The notes under the pieces are model-generated. The model did no database searches, had not been told where the DNA came from, and was given only the letters and a program-made list of their open reading frames with translations. Source: Bacillota bacterium (GTDB lineage Bacteria > Bacillota > Clostridia > Peptostreptococcales > Anaerovoracaceae). Taken from it: a stretch of DNA of 60,794 nt. The stretch spans positions 1 to 60,794 of the forward strand of contig JAUMVD010000004.1 of the NCBI GenBank assembly GCA_030530285.1. Direction: 5' to 3'. This document shows positions 15,301 to 23,221 of the stretch, in pieces (within the stretch, counting starts at the first letter, position 1; each line of letters starts with the position of its first letter). A program made the translations under genes and the position numbers.

Positions 15301-15609
15301 CTATAGATACTCTGGTATCTCCAGAATCATTCCCGGCTGTATATCTCCGGCCTTGATATCATTAGCCTTACAGATCTCATATACAACCTGTCTGGTATCC
15401 ATGTCAGACGTCTTAACGTTCTCTGCGATATCCCATAATGTATCACCGGCTGATATCTCTACCTGAACGACATCATTTCTGGTCTCAGCTGTCGACGTGT
15501 TCGTGCCTGTCAGAAATCCGACGAATCCTATGCACAATCCAAGCGCTACTACGATGGATGTTATGAATCTGAACTTTGACTTGATCCTGATTTTTCTGTT
15601 GCTCTTCAT
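15301..15609 (-). CDS. YneA-like LysM cell-division suppressor
   Basis: The 102-aa product has a basic N-terminus, one membrane segment (about 14-34, FITSIVVALGLCIGFVGFLTG) and a C-terminal LysM domain (VQVEISAGDTLWDIAENV to MILEIPEYL). This is the layout of Bacillus subtilis YneA, the SOS-induced membrane protein that blocks septation during DNA repair. The promoter holds three LexA-type boxes, which strongly supports the match; in B. subtilis yneA also sits next to lexA, but no lexA gene is in this window. Start ATG 15609 follows AGAGGT. It is the last gene of the minus-strand run and has its own promoter. An alternative is a generic LysM protein. Confidence 0.8.
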   Translation of the reverse strand: MKSNRKIRIKSKFRFITSIVVALGLCIGFVGFLTGTNTSTAETRNDVVQVEISAGDTLWDIAENVKTSDMDTRQVVYEICKANDIKAGDIQPGMILEIPEYL

Positions 15610-15645
15610 GACTTGTACCTCTCTATTCTACCCTTTAACTCCCAT

Positions 15646-15657
15646 GAACGTTTGTTC
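15646..15657 (-). promoter_or_regulatory. LexA-type box 1, just downstream of the yneA-like start site
   Basis: On the minus strand GAAC-AAAC-GTTC, a perfect GAAC-N4-GTTC palindrome with the flanking C of the Gram-positive SOS box. It overlaps the first transcribed bases. Confidence 0.75.
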
Positions 15658-15665
15658 GTGAATAT

Positions 15666-15694
15666 AATATAACAGAATATATGTTCGCTGTCAA
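15666..15694 (-). promoter_or_regulatory. Promoter of the yneA-like gene
   Basis: On the minus strand a perfect TTGACA (15694-15689) and TATATT (15671-15666) are 17 bases apart. The predicted start is near 15659, about 50 bases before the start codon. A strong core promoter masked by repressor boxes is typical of SOS genes. Confidence 0.8.
15675..15686 (-). promoter_or_regulatory. LexA-type box 2, inside the promoter spacer
   Basis: On the minus strand CGAAC-ATAT-ATTC lies between -35 and -10. It matches the Gram-positive SOS consensus (CGAAC-N4-GTTCG) with one change in the right half. Occupancy here would block RNA polymerase. Confidence 0.75.
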
Positions 15695-15704
15695 GAAGAA
15701 ATTC

Positions 15705-15716
15705 GAACTTTTGTTC
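15705..15716 (-). promoter_or_regulatory. LexA-type box 3, upstream of -35
   Basis: On the minus strand GAAC-AAAA-GTTC followed by G, a perfect palindrome core about ten bases upstream of TTGACA. Confidence 0.7.
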
Positions 15717-15752
15717 TTTTATATTTATGACCAAATAGGCAGCCTGATGTGG

Positions 15753-16487
15753 TTACATTCCGATAAGCTTATCGTAGGCTTTATCCAGAATATGAATGAC
15801 TTTGTCTTTGAAGATCAGACCGATCACGAACAGGATTGCGACGATGGCTGCGATGACGATCGCGCTGGTATACTGCCCGTCCATCACCTGCTTGCCGATG
15901 GCGATGCTGCACATCATGCCCGGTGATCTGGCGATCAGCGATATGATCAGATATGGCTTCAGATGTATCTTAGACAGACCTGCGGCATAGCTGCACAGAT
16001 CTTTCGGAATCCCGGGTATGAGGAAAATGATAAAGACAATGATCATTCCCCGTTTGCTGTTCATATTGTCCAGCATCTCGGTGATTTTGCGCTCACCAAA
16101 CAGGATATGCAGCGCGTCATGTCCCAGGATGCGGGCGATATAAAACACCGCCACCGAGCCCAGCAGCGCGCCGACAAGGGATAACAGATATGCCAGCCAG
16201 AACCCGTACAGATATCCTGCGGCGATTTGCAGCGCCTGACCGGGTATGATACAGATAATGATTTGTATGATCTGCGCGGCAATGTAGACGAGAGCGCTTT
16301 GCGCCTTATACTGCAAAAGCCACGCTTCGATATTTCTGAGATTGGCCATGTCCTCCAGGAGTTCATGGTGAAAGAAATAAATATACGCGGGAACCGCTAT
16401 AAGAATGAACGCCAATAACGCCAGCTTGATCACTGACGATATCACCTTGTATTTATTTCTGTATTCGTCTTTTTTTCTCTGTTCCAT
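15753..16487 (-). CDS. TVP38/TMEM64 (DedA-like, VTT domain) membrane protein
   Basis: A 244-aa integral membrane protein with about five or six hydrophobic segments (near 15-37, 64-84, 88-117, 147-166, 175-200, 205-226). It carries the VTT-domain signature around IPGQALQIAAGYLYG and the second re-entrant-type motif FLIPGIPKDLCSYAAGLS. Relatives belong to the DedA superfamily and are linked to lipid scrambling or transport; the exact role is unknown. It lies 22 bases after the methionine gamma-lyase family gene on the same strand, so it is probably in its transcript. Confidence 0.88.
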   Translation of the reverse strand: MEQRKKDEYRNKYKVISSVIKLALLAFILIAVPAYIYFFHHELLEDMANLRNIEAWLLQYKAQSALVYIAAQIIQIIICIIPGQALQIAAGYLYGFWLAYLLSLVGALLGSVAVFYIARILGHDALHILFGERKITEMLDNMNSKRGMIIVFIIFLIPGIPKDLCSYAAGLSKIHLKPYLIISLIARSPGMMCSIAIGKQVMDGQYTSAIVIAAIVAILFVIGLIFKDKVIHILDKAYDKLIGM

Positions 16488-16509
16488 CGTACCCTCTTAT
16501 CCCCTATGA

Positions 16510-17802
16510 TCACAGCGTGATGAGTCCCCTGTCTTTCATCTCCTGCAATGCTTTGATCACGCCAAATTTAGAGTGCTCATAGGTCAGTCCGCCCTGGAAG
16601 TAGACGACATACGGATCCCTGATGGGAGCGTCCGCCGAAAGCTCTATGGATGAACCCTGTACGAAGGCTCCTGCAGCCATGATGACTGGATCTTCATACC
16701 CCGGCATATCCCACGGCTCAGGGCTGACGTGCGAATCGATAGGCGCTGCGGCCTGAATGCCCTGACAGAATGCGATGACCGCCTCAGGTGATCCGAGCTT
16801 TACCGCCTGTATGATATCACTTCGCGTATCCTGCGGCGCAGGACAAACGTCAAAGCCTAATTTTTCGAACGCTTTGGCGCAGAGCACGGCGCCTTTGACC
16901 GCTCCGTTTACCGTTTTCGGGGCGATAAACAGCCCCTGCAGCATGGTTCTGGTCTGTCCAAAGGTCAGTCCGCATTCGCCGCCGATGCCAGGTGAAGTCA
17001 TCCTGTATGAGATCTTATCAATCAGGTCCTGTTTGCCGCAGATATAACCGCCGGTGAGCGCCAGTCCGCCGCCAGGATTCTTGATCAGAGAGCCGGCGAT
17101 CACGTCAGCACCTACATCAGTAGGTTCCTGTACGTTCAGAAATTCTCCGTAGCAGTTATCCACCATGCAAATGATGTTTGGATCAATATCTTTCACAAAA
17201 GCCGCCCATTCCTTGATTTCGTCGATGGTGATGGCGCGTCTCCAGCCATAACCCGTGGCGCGCTGCAGCGTGATCATTCTGGTGCAAGGCTTGATCGCTT
17301 TCCTAAGAGCGTCGAAATCGATTCTGCCTTCCGGTGAGAGTTCCACCTGATCATAAGTGATGCCATAATCCTTCAGAGAGCCTTTGCCTTCACCGCGAAG
17401 CCCGATCACTTCCTCTAATGTGTCATACGGAGCTCCTGTACAGTAAATCAGCTCGTCTCCGGGTCTTAATAATCCCATGATCGTCAGCGTAAGCGCGTGC
17501 GTGCCGTTTACGATGATCGGGCGCACCAGTGCGGCTTCCGTATGAAAGATATCGGCGTATACGCGTTCCGTCGCTTCGCGGCCGGCGTCATCATATCCGT
17601 ATCCCGTGTTCCATGAAAAATGTCTGTCGCAAATGTTGTTTCTCTGGAAGGAATCGAGGATCTTGTACTGATTAAACGCCATGATATCGTCCAGTTCCGA
17701 AAAATACTCCGAAACTTCTTTTTCGCTTTCGTCAATCAGATCCAGCACGCTCTCGGATATATTGAAATGTTCGTTCAGAAACTTGTATGTATTATTTTGC
17801 AT
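16510..17802 (-). CDS. Methionine gamma-lyase family protein (PLP-dependent, YnbB/aluminium-resistance type)
   Basis: A 430-aa cystathionine-beta-lyase-like PLP enzyme of the family once called aluminium resistance protein (B. subtilis YnbB). Key parts are MVDNCYGEF (near 212-220) with the PLP aspartate, the lysine motif GSLIKNPGGGLALTGGYICG (near 235-254), and QRATGYGWR. The substrate is not established; a carbon-sulfur lyase activity is inferred. ATG 17802 follows GGGAGA and overlaps the end of the GLUG gene by 11 bases, so the two are coupled. In Firmicutes this family is often near miaA, hfq or lexA, which fits the neighbourhood. Confidence 0.9.
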   Translation of the reverse strand: MQNNTYKFLNEHFNISESVLDLIDESEKEVSEYFSELDDIMAFNQYKILDSFQRNNICDRHFSWNTGYGYDDAGREATERVYADIFHTEAALVRPIIVNGTHALTLTIMGLLRPGDELIYCTGAPYDTLEEVIGLRGEGKGSLKDYGITYDQVELSPEGRIDFDALRKAIKPCTRMITLQRATGYGWRRAITIDEIKEWAAFVKDIDPNIICMVDNCYGEFLNVQEPTDVGADVIAGSLIKNPGGGLALTGGYICGKQDLIDKISYRMTSPGIGGECGLTFGQTRTMLQGLFIAPKTVNGAVKGAVLCAKAFEKLGFDVCPAPQDTRSDIIQAVKLGSPEAVIAFCQGIQAAAPIDSHVSPEPWDMPGYEDPVIMAAGAFVQGSSIELSADAPIRDPYVVYFQGGLTYEHSKFGVIKALQEMKDRGLITL

Positions 17803-19360
17803 CTGTATATTCTCCCATGGCCTTGGATGTAAATTCGTAATGGTTAAAGAACATCATGACGGAATCGCCCTTTGCGTTCTCCTGATTATGATCCAGGATA
17901 TACTGATTCAGTTCTTTCTGTACGGTGACCGGAATGCAGCTCATGTAGTGCTTTTCGCTTTCGGGCAAAGGCTGCTGCCACTTCAGAACAGGATAGCTGT
18001 TGTTTCCGTAGGTGGCGCTGCTGTCGTTGATATAAAACGGTCCGATATTGGCAGAGCCACTGATCAGCGATCCTGCGGATATCACGATGGTTCCTCTGGA
18101 AATGTTTCTGCTGCCGCCGGATGTATCCAGGCCTACGCCATACTTGACGTTCTGGTTGGTAAAATAATTGTTCTCGATATATTTATCTTCTCTGATCTTG
18201 GAAACGTTGTCATATTTGCCGATTACGCCGCCTGTGATCTGGCTGTTGAGGATGTCACCGGCATTGTAACAATTCCTGATGTAAACGCCTTTGAGTCCCA
18301 CGATGCCTACGACACCACCGGCATAACCCTTTGGCGATACGATGCCGCTGATGGCCTTTGGATTTTTGACGACGATCGTTCCGATATTATAGGAATTGGT
18401 GATCAGTGATCCCTCGGTATTAGAATAGCCCGCGATACCGCCGGTACCTTCCGTAGCCGAGGTCACTTTGCCCGTGTTATAGCATCGGTCGATTCTGGCT
18501 CCTTCGGATACGGATCTTCCGGCAACGCCGCCCGTACCGAATGTGGTCATGCCTCTGGATGTGGATCTGACGTTTCCGCGGTTGCCGCAGCAAATGACGC
18601 TGCCGCGGTTTTCACCTACGATACCGCCGACTTTTACCGTGCCTTTGACCTTGCCTTTGTTGATGCAGCCTCTGATGACGCCGCCCTGATTGCAGCCGAC
18701 GATGCCGCCGGTCTTGGCTCCCGCCGTTACACTGACATCAGCCGTACAGTCCCGTACGCGGGCTCCGTAGACCAGATGACCTGCCAGCGCCCCGCATTCG
18801 CTTCCTGAAGCGGTTACCGTTCCCTGCAGGTTCAGACCCTTCACTGTGCCGCTGAGATATCCGAAAAATCCGGCATATCCGCCTGTGACTTCCGTGTTGA
18901 CGTTGCTGATGGTATGACCGTTGCCGTTAAATACGCCTTTGAACGTAACATGGTCATCGTATCCGATGGGCACCCACGGCTCGATGAGTTTGATATCATT
19001 CATGAGATTGAATGTAACGCCCTCAAATGTCTCATATCTGTTGGTCTTCCACATGGCCTGCTGTTCATTGACCAGGCTGGCCAGACCGAGAAGCTGGGCT
19101 TCATTCGTGATCTCGTACTTCTTCTTCGGTTTTGTGTAATCAAACCAACTCACGTCAGGATAAACCTGCGGAGCGAAAGACCTGCTATCCTCATCTTCTA
19201 TAAGCTGTCCGTTTTCATCGTAGTATTCATATTGCGTACTGTTTGAATCTCCGTACCCGTAGTTGTATTCATATTCATACGCAGCAAAAGAGTCCGTAGG
19301 CAAACTCATGCCTGCGGCTAACATTATCCCGGTCAGTGCAAAAATAATACGTCGTTTCAC
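17792..19360 (-). CDS. Secreted GLUG-repeat protein
   Basis: A 522-aa exported protein. A signal peptide (residues 1-26, KRRIIFALTGIMLAAG core, cleavage after SFA) is followed by a tyrosine-rich acidic stretch. From about residue 150 to 400 come repeated GLUG-type units such as GYAGFFGYLSGTVKGL, TGGIVGCNQGGVIRGC, VGGIVGENRGSV and TGGIAGYSNTEGSLI, predicted to form a beta-helix. No LPXTG motif or C-terminal membrane anchor is seen. The start is GTG 19360, one base after the recombinase stop, with AAAGG upstream. GLUG repeats occur in surface adhesins and IgA-protease-like proteins; a surface-binding role is inferred. It is an odd member of a DNA-repair operon. Confidence 0.85.
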   Translation of the reverse strand: MKRRIIFALTGIMLAAGMSLPTDSFAAYEYEYNYGYGDSNSTQYEYYDENGQLIEDEDSRSFAPQVYPDVSWFDYTKPKKKYEITNEAQLLGLASLVNEQQAMWKTNRYETFEGVTFNLMNDIKLIEPWVPIGYDDHVTFKGVFNGNGHTISNVNTEVTGGYAGFFGYLSGTVKGLNLQGTVTASGSECGALAGHLVYGARVRDCTADVSVTAGAKTGGIVGCNQGGVIRGCINKGKVKGTVKVGGIVGENRGSVICCGNRGNVRSTSRGMTTFGTGGVAGRSVSEGARIDRCYNTGKVTSATEGTGGIAGYSNTEGSLITNSYNIGTIVVKNPKAISGIVSPKGYAGGVVGIVGLKGVYIRNCYNAGDILNSQITGGVIGKYDNVSKIREDKYIENNYFTNQNVKYGVGLDTSGGSRNISRGTIVISAGSLISGSANIGPFYINDSSATYGNNSYPVLKWQQPLPESEKHYMSCIPVTVQKELNQYILDHNQENAKGDSVMMFFNHYEFTSKAMGEYTDAK

Positions 19361-19361
19361 T

Positions 19362-20495
19362 TTACTTGCTACCTTTTCTTTCCAATTCCCATTCCATGTC
19401 CTTTACCAGATCACGCTTAACGTTCATCTTGTGACCTGCGTAAAGCTGTGTTGTCGTTACCTGTTCGTGATCCAGAAGCGCCTGAACATCGTAAATGGAG
19501 TTACCCCTTCCTATGAGACTTGTAGCCGCTGTTGCCCTGAGTTTATGCGGGCTGTAGCCGGCTTTTCGCGACGTGGCTAAACCTATAGACGTATATTTCT
19601 TTACCAGATCTCTGATCTGTCTTTCCGTCAGTCGTTTTCCCTGCAGGGAGAGAAACAGCGCGTCCTCGTGACCTTCGACTATTTTTTCCTCCGGTACACG
19701 CTCATTTTCGATGTAGTCCTTCACCACTTCCGTGGCGGACTGATTCAGAGGCATGATCGCTTCTTTATCACGTTTTCTGTAAATCTTGAACTCTCCTCTG
19801 TTGAAGTTGAATGATGAGACATTCAGCTGTTGAAGTTCAAAGAGTCTGAGCCCGTATGTCAGGAAAAGCATCAGAATCGCCTTATCTCTTTTCTTTGTCT
19901 TTTCCCAGTACTGACGTTCCTTGGCGGTGAGATGCGTGCCGGTGCTTACGGCATCCAGCATGATCATGACCTCATCGTCCTGAAGCGCCTTTATTTCCCG
20001 TTCACTGGCCTTTTGCACCCGTATAGGGTCAAATCCGTCGGTGATATTTTTCTCCAGGAGTTCCTCCCGGTAGAGTTCTTTGAATAATACCGACAAGGAT
20101 GATTTTTTTCGCGCCAGCGTTTTGTTGCTGTTTTCGTAGACGATGATCACATCGTCTTTTTCAACGCTGTATTGTCTGCAGTAATCGATAAATATATTGA
20201 TATCTACAGCCTTGATGCGTTGAAATTCCTTTAACTTTATTTCCGATGTCTTCTCCGCTTCCGTCAAGGCCGTCTCATCGATCAGGTACTGACAGAAAAA
20301 CCTGACGTCCCTGAGATAATTGAGCCTTGTCATCGGCAGAACATTGCCCTTGAGATAGGCAAAATAGCCCCTCATGAACTTAGGAAGCTCCCCTTGCAAC
20401 TCCTCGCACTTCTTGAGTATCCTGTGTTCTCTGAGGACGATATTGTCCGGCTTCTCGCTTCTGTTATGGAGTTTTACAGTTTTACCTTCAGCCAT
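19362..20495 (-). CDS. Tyrosine recombinase/integrase family protein
   Basis: A 377-aa Xer/phage-integrase type protein. An N-terminal SAM-like core-binding domain (about 30-155) precedes the catalytic domain with Arg in TYGLRLFEL, His-x-x-Arg in SPHKLRATAATSL, and His plus Tyr in LLDHEQVTTTQLYAGH. All catalytic residues expected at these positions are present. ATG 20495 overlaps miaA by 22 bases and the stop is one base before the GLUG gene, so it is embedded in a host operon, not at the edge of an integrated element. A chromosomal role (Xer-like) is therefore more likely than a prophage integrase, but it is not clearly XerC or XerD. Confidence 0.88.
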   Translation of the reverse strand: MAEGKTVKLHNRSEKPDNIVLREHRILKKCEELQGELPKFMRGYFAYLKGNVLPMTRLNYLRDVRFFCQYLIDETALTEAEKTSEIKLKEFQRIKAVDINIFIDYCRQYSVEKDDVIIVYENSNKTLARKKSSLSVLFKELYREELLEKNITDGFDPIRVQKASEREIKALQDDEVMIMLDAVSTGTHLTAKERQYWEKTKKRDKAILMLFLTYGLRLFELQQLNVSSFNFNRGEFKIYRKRDKEAIMPLNQSATEVVKDYIENERVPEEKIVEGHEDALFLSLQGKRLTERQIRDLVKKYTSIGLATSRKAGYSPHKLRATAATSLIGRGNSIYDVQALLDHEQVTTTQLYAGHKMNVKRDLVKDMEWELERKGSK

Positions 20496-21415
20496 TCGAT
20501 ATAATCCTCTAAGGCCTTGTCCTCATCTCCGCAGGCGGTGATATCGTACCAGTTAATTTTATCATATCTTCTAAACCACGTTAACTGCCTTTTGGCATAA
20601 TGACGTGTGTTTTTTTGCACTTTTGCAACGGCCTCTTCCAAACTGTATCTGCCGTCAAGATAGTCGATGATTTCCTTATAACCGATGCCTTTCATCGATA
20701 TATCTTCGGAGGTAAGTCCCATGGCCATCAGCCTAGAAACTTCCTCCACAAGGCCCTCATCAACGAGCTTTTCCACCCGTCTGTCGATCCTCTCATACAG
20801 TTCGTTTCTTTCCCGCAAAAGCCCCACGATCAGCGGATCGTAAGCCTCCCACAATTGATTGACATCGCTGAAAGGCTGCACTCTCCCCTCACCTTCATGC
20901 AGGCGCTCCAGCGCGCGGATCAGCTTCTTGGTATTGTTTTCGTGGATTCTCTCCGCGGCGTCAGGGTCCTGGCTGCGAAGCATTTCATGCAGCGCGGAAG
21001 AGCCCTCAAGCTGTGCGATTTCATGGAGGTGATTCCGATACGCGGTATCTTTGGGCGCAGAAGCAAAATCCATGTCATAGATCAGGGCGTTGAGATACAG
21101 GCCCGTACCGCCGGAAATGACCGGGAGCTTTCCTCGACCCAGAATATCGTCAACCGTTTGTCGTGCGATCATCTGATAATCCGCCACGGAAAACTCCTCT
21201 CTGGGATCCACGAAGTCTACCAGGTGATGCGTGGCGCGGGCCATTTCTTCCGGCGTGGGCTTGGCGCTTCCGATATCCATATATTTGTAGATTTGCATGG
21301 AATCGCAGGAAACCACTTCTCCGCCGAAATGACAGGCGGCCTCAATGGCGTATTCAGTTTTGCCTACTGCGGTAGGACCGCAGATTACAAGTATCCTTTT
21401 GCCTGAAGTCATCAT
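20474..21415 (-). CDS. miaA: tRNA dimethylallyltransferase
   Basis: MiaA adds a dimethylallyl group to A37 of tRNAs reading UNN codons. The 313-aa protein has the P-loop ICGPTAVGKTEYAIE (near 11-25), CDSMQIYKYMDIGSAKPT and the signature PVISGGTGLYLNALIYDMD. The start lies in an ATGATG that overlaps the mutL stop. It belongs to the mutS-mutL-miaA block common in Clostridia. Its dimethylallyl diphosphate donor comes from the MEP pathway whose first enzyme, Dxs, is encoded further along in this window. Confidence 0.96.
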   Translation of the reverse strand: MMTSGKRILVICGPTAVGKTEYAIEAACHFGGEVVSCDSMQIYKYMDIGSAKPTPEEMARATHHLVDFVDPREEFSVADYQMIARQTVDDILGRGKLPVISGGTGLYLNALIYDMDFASAPKDTAYRNHLHEIAQLEGSSALHEMLRSQDPDAAERIHENNTKKLIRALERLHEGEGRVQPFSDVNQLWEAYDPLIVGLLRERNELYERIDRRVEKLVDEGLVEEVSRLMAMGLTSEDISMKGIGYKEIIDYLDGRYSLEEAVAKVQKNTRHYAKRQLTWFRRYDKINWYDITACGDEDKALEDYIEWLKVKL

Positions 21416-23211
21416 ACCCTCTTGAACATCTTTTCGATCTCATATTTTGTCATCCTGACGAAGGTCGGCCTGCCGTGAGGACAGGAATAAGGATTATTAC
21501 ATTGTTTTAACTGATCCATCAGGGCTGTGATTTCTTCACTCGTCAGATGATCTCCGCCTTTGACCGCAGATTTGCAGGAACGCGTAATGATTTTATCCAG
21601 TCTGGATGGATCCGTAAGGTCCGGCCGATCCGCAAATTGATTGAGGATGTCCGTGAGAAAATTCTCCGCTTCGGACATGTCCATAAATGCGGGTATTTCG
21701 CGAACGATATACGTATGATTGCCGAAGAATTCAATGTCGTATCCCATGTTTCGGACATCACCGATCCACTGGTCTTCAGTGGAGACCGTATCTGCGGGAA
21801 CCGTGAAGTTCAGCGGAACCATCAGCTGCTGGCTGTACTTCTCCGCGGAATGAAACTGATGGAGCAGTTTCTCATAAAACACTCTCTCGTGCGCCGCATG
21901 CTGATCCAGCATATAAAAATCGTGTTCATCCGTGGCCAGAATATACGTATCAAACAAAACGCCAATAACGCTTAAAGTGTTGAAATCAAAGGGTTTGGAG
22001 ACATCTTCGGCTTGCGGAGCGCTGCGGATATATTCACTGGCAGCTTCTTCCTGCACGCTCACCTTATCCCTTATGGTTGACAATAAATTAATTACGTCAT
22101 ATTCTTCCTGGTAGCCGTTTTCTTCCACAGTCATCTCTGTTTGTGGTCTACCTTCAGGCAGCGGGCTGAGTTCAGGTGCCGGTCTGTCAGCCTTGTGCCT
22201 TACTTCAGGCACCGCCTCTTTATGCGTCAGGGCCTTTTTTACCGTCTCCGTGATGAAATCCTCGATTTCCGCGTTATCGTGAAAGCGGATTTCCTTCTTC
22301 GTCGGATGAATATTCACGTCGATGCTTTCGGGAGGAACCGCGATAAACAGAAACGCGATCGGGAATCTGCCGCTGAACAGACGCTCTTTATAGGCCTTTT
22401 CCAGCGCCCTTTCGATCAGGGGGCTAGATACAATACGTCCGTTTACGCAGAAAATCTGTCTTGATCTGGATGACAGTGACATCCCTGGATTGGAAACAAA
22501 ACCGCGGATATGGCTGTTTCCCTGATCGCCGCTGACCTGGATCAGGTCCCTTCCCAGATCAGAGCCATAAATTTGTATAATATTTTCAAGGATATTGCCT
22601 TTGCCTGATGTGTTAAAGACCACTCTGGATCCGTTGATCAGTTTGAAGCGGATATCCGGATACGCCAGGGCGAATCTTGACACAAGATCCACGATTCTTC
22701 GGGATTCAGCCCCGTCAGAGGCCAGAAATTTCCTCCTGGCAGGAACGTTGAAGAACAGATCCTTAACGGTTATCGTCGTTCCTTCCGGGCATCCTGTAGG
22801 ATCGTTATTGCGTATCTCTGAGGATTCCGCGATGACTCTCCTGCCGATTTTGGAATCGGCTGTTTTGGTGATCACTTCCACCCGCGAAACGGCGCATATG
22901 CTGGCCAGGGCCTCGCCCCGAAAGCCCAGAGTAAGTATCGAGTCCAAATCTGTTGCCGTGGATATCTTACTCGTGGCGTGACGCTGGAAGGCCGTCTCGA
23001 TATAGTCGCTGTCGATGCCGCAGCCGTTGTCCGTGACCCGCAGATACGACTTGCCGCCATCACGCATTTCCACCGTGATGTTATCGGCTCCCGAGTCGAT
23101 GGCGTTTTCCACCAGTTCCTTGACAATGGAAACCGGCCGGTCAACGACTTCACCCGCCGCGATCTTATCCGCGACATTTTTGTCCAGTATTTTGATTTCC
23201 CGTTGCATCAT
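21412..23211 (-). CDS. mutL: DNA mismatch repair protein MutL
   Basis: A 599-aa MutL. The GHKL ATPase domain shows ELVENAIDSG, DNGCGI and LGFRGEALASICAVS. The C-terminal dimerisation/endonuclease domain has the DQHAAHERVFYE metal motif and CPHGRP, so it is the nicking-competent type found where MutH is absent. A low-complexity linker separates the halves (about 335-400). The start is one of two adjacent ATGs at 23211/23208. It lies 10 bases after mutS and overlaps miaA by 4. Confidence 0.97.
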   Translation of the reverse strand: MMQREIKILDKNVADKIAAGEVVDRPVSIVKELVENAIDSGADNITVEMRDGGKSYLRVTDNGCGIDSDYIETAFQRHATSKISTATDLDSILTLGFRGEALASICAVSRVEVITKTADSKIGRRVIAESSEIRNNDPTGCPEGTTITVKDLFFNVPARRKFLASDGAESRRIVDLVSRFALAYPDIRFKLINGSRVVFNTSGKGNILENIIQIYGSDLGRDLIQVSGDQGNSHIRGFVSNPGMSLSSRSRQIFCVNGRIVSSPLIERALEKAYKERLFSGRFPIAFLFIAVPPESIDVNIHPTKKEIRFHDNAEIEDFITETVKKALTHKEAVPEVRHKADRPAPELSPLPEGRPQTEMTVEENGYQEEYDVINLLSTIRDKVSVQEEAASEYIRSAPQAEDVSKPFDFNTLSVIGVLFDTYILATDEHDFYMLDQHAAHERVFYEKLLHQFHSAEKYSQQLMVPLNFTVPADTVSTEDQWIGDVRNMGYDIEFFGNHTYIVREIPAFMDMSEAENFLTDILNQFADRPDLTDPSRLDKIITRSCKSAVKGGDHLTSEEITALMDQLKQCNNPYSCPHGRPTFVRMTKYEIEKMFKRV

Positions 23212-23221
23212 ATCTCTAACC

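Noticed and set aside
15047..15466. 139-codon plus-strand open frame
   Set aside because: It crosses a strong terminator and runs antisense into the yneA-like gene; no ribosome site.
19362..20495. Tyrosine recombinase as integrase of the 12.6-14.7 kb phage remnant
   Set aside because: It is 5 kb away, on the other strand, embedded in a host operon with overlapping genes, and no attachment repeats were found.
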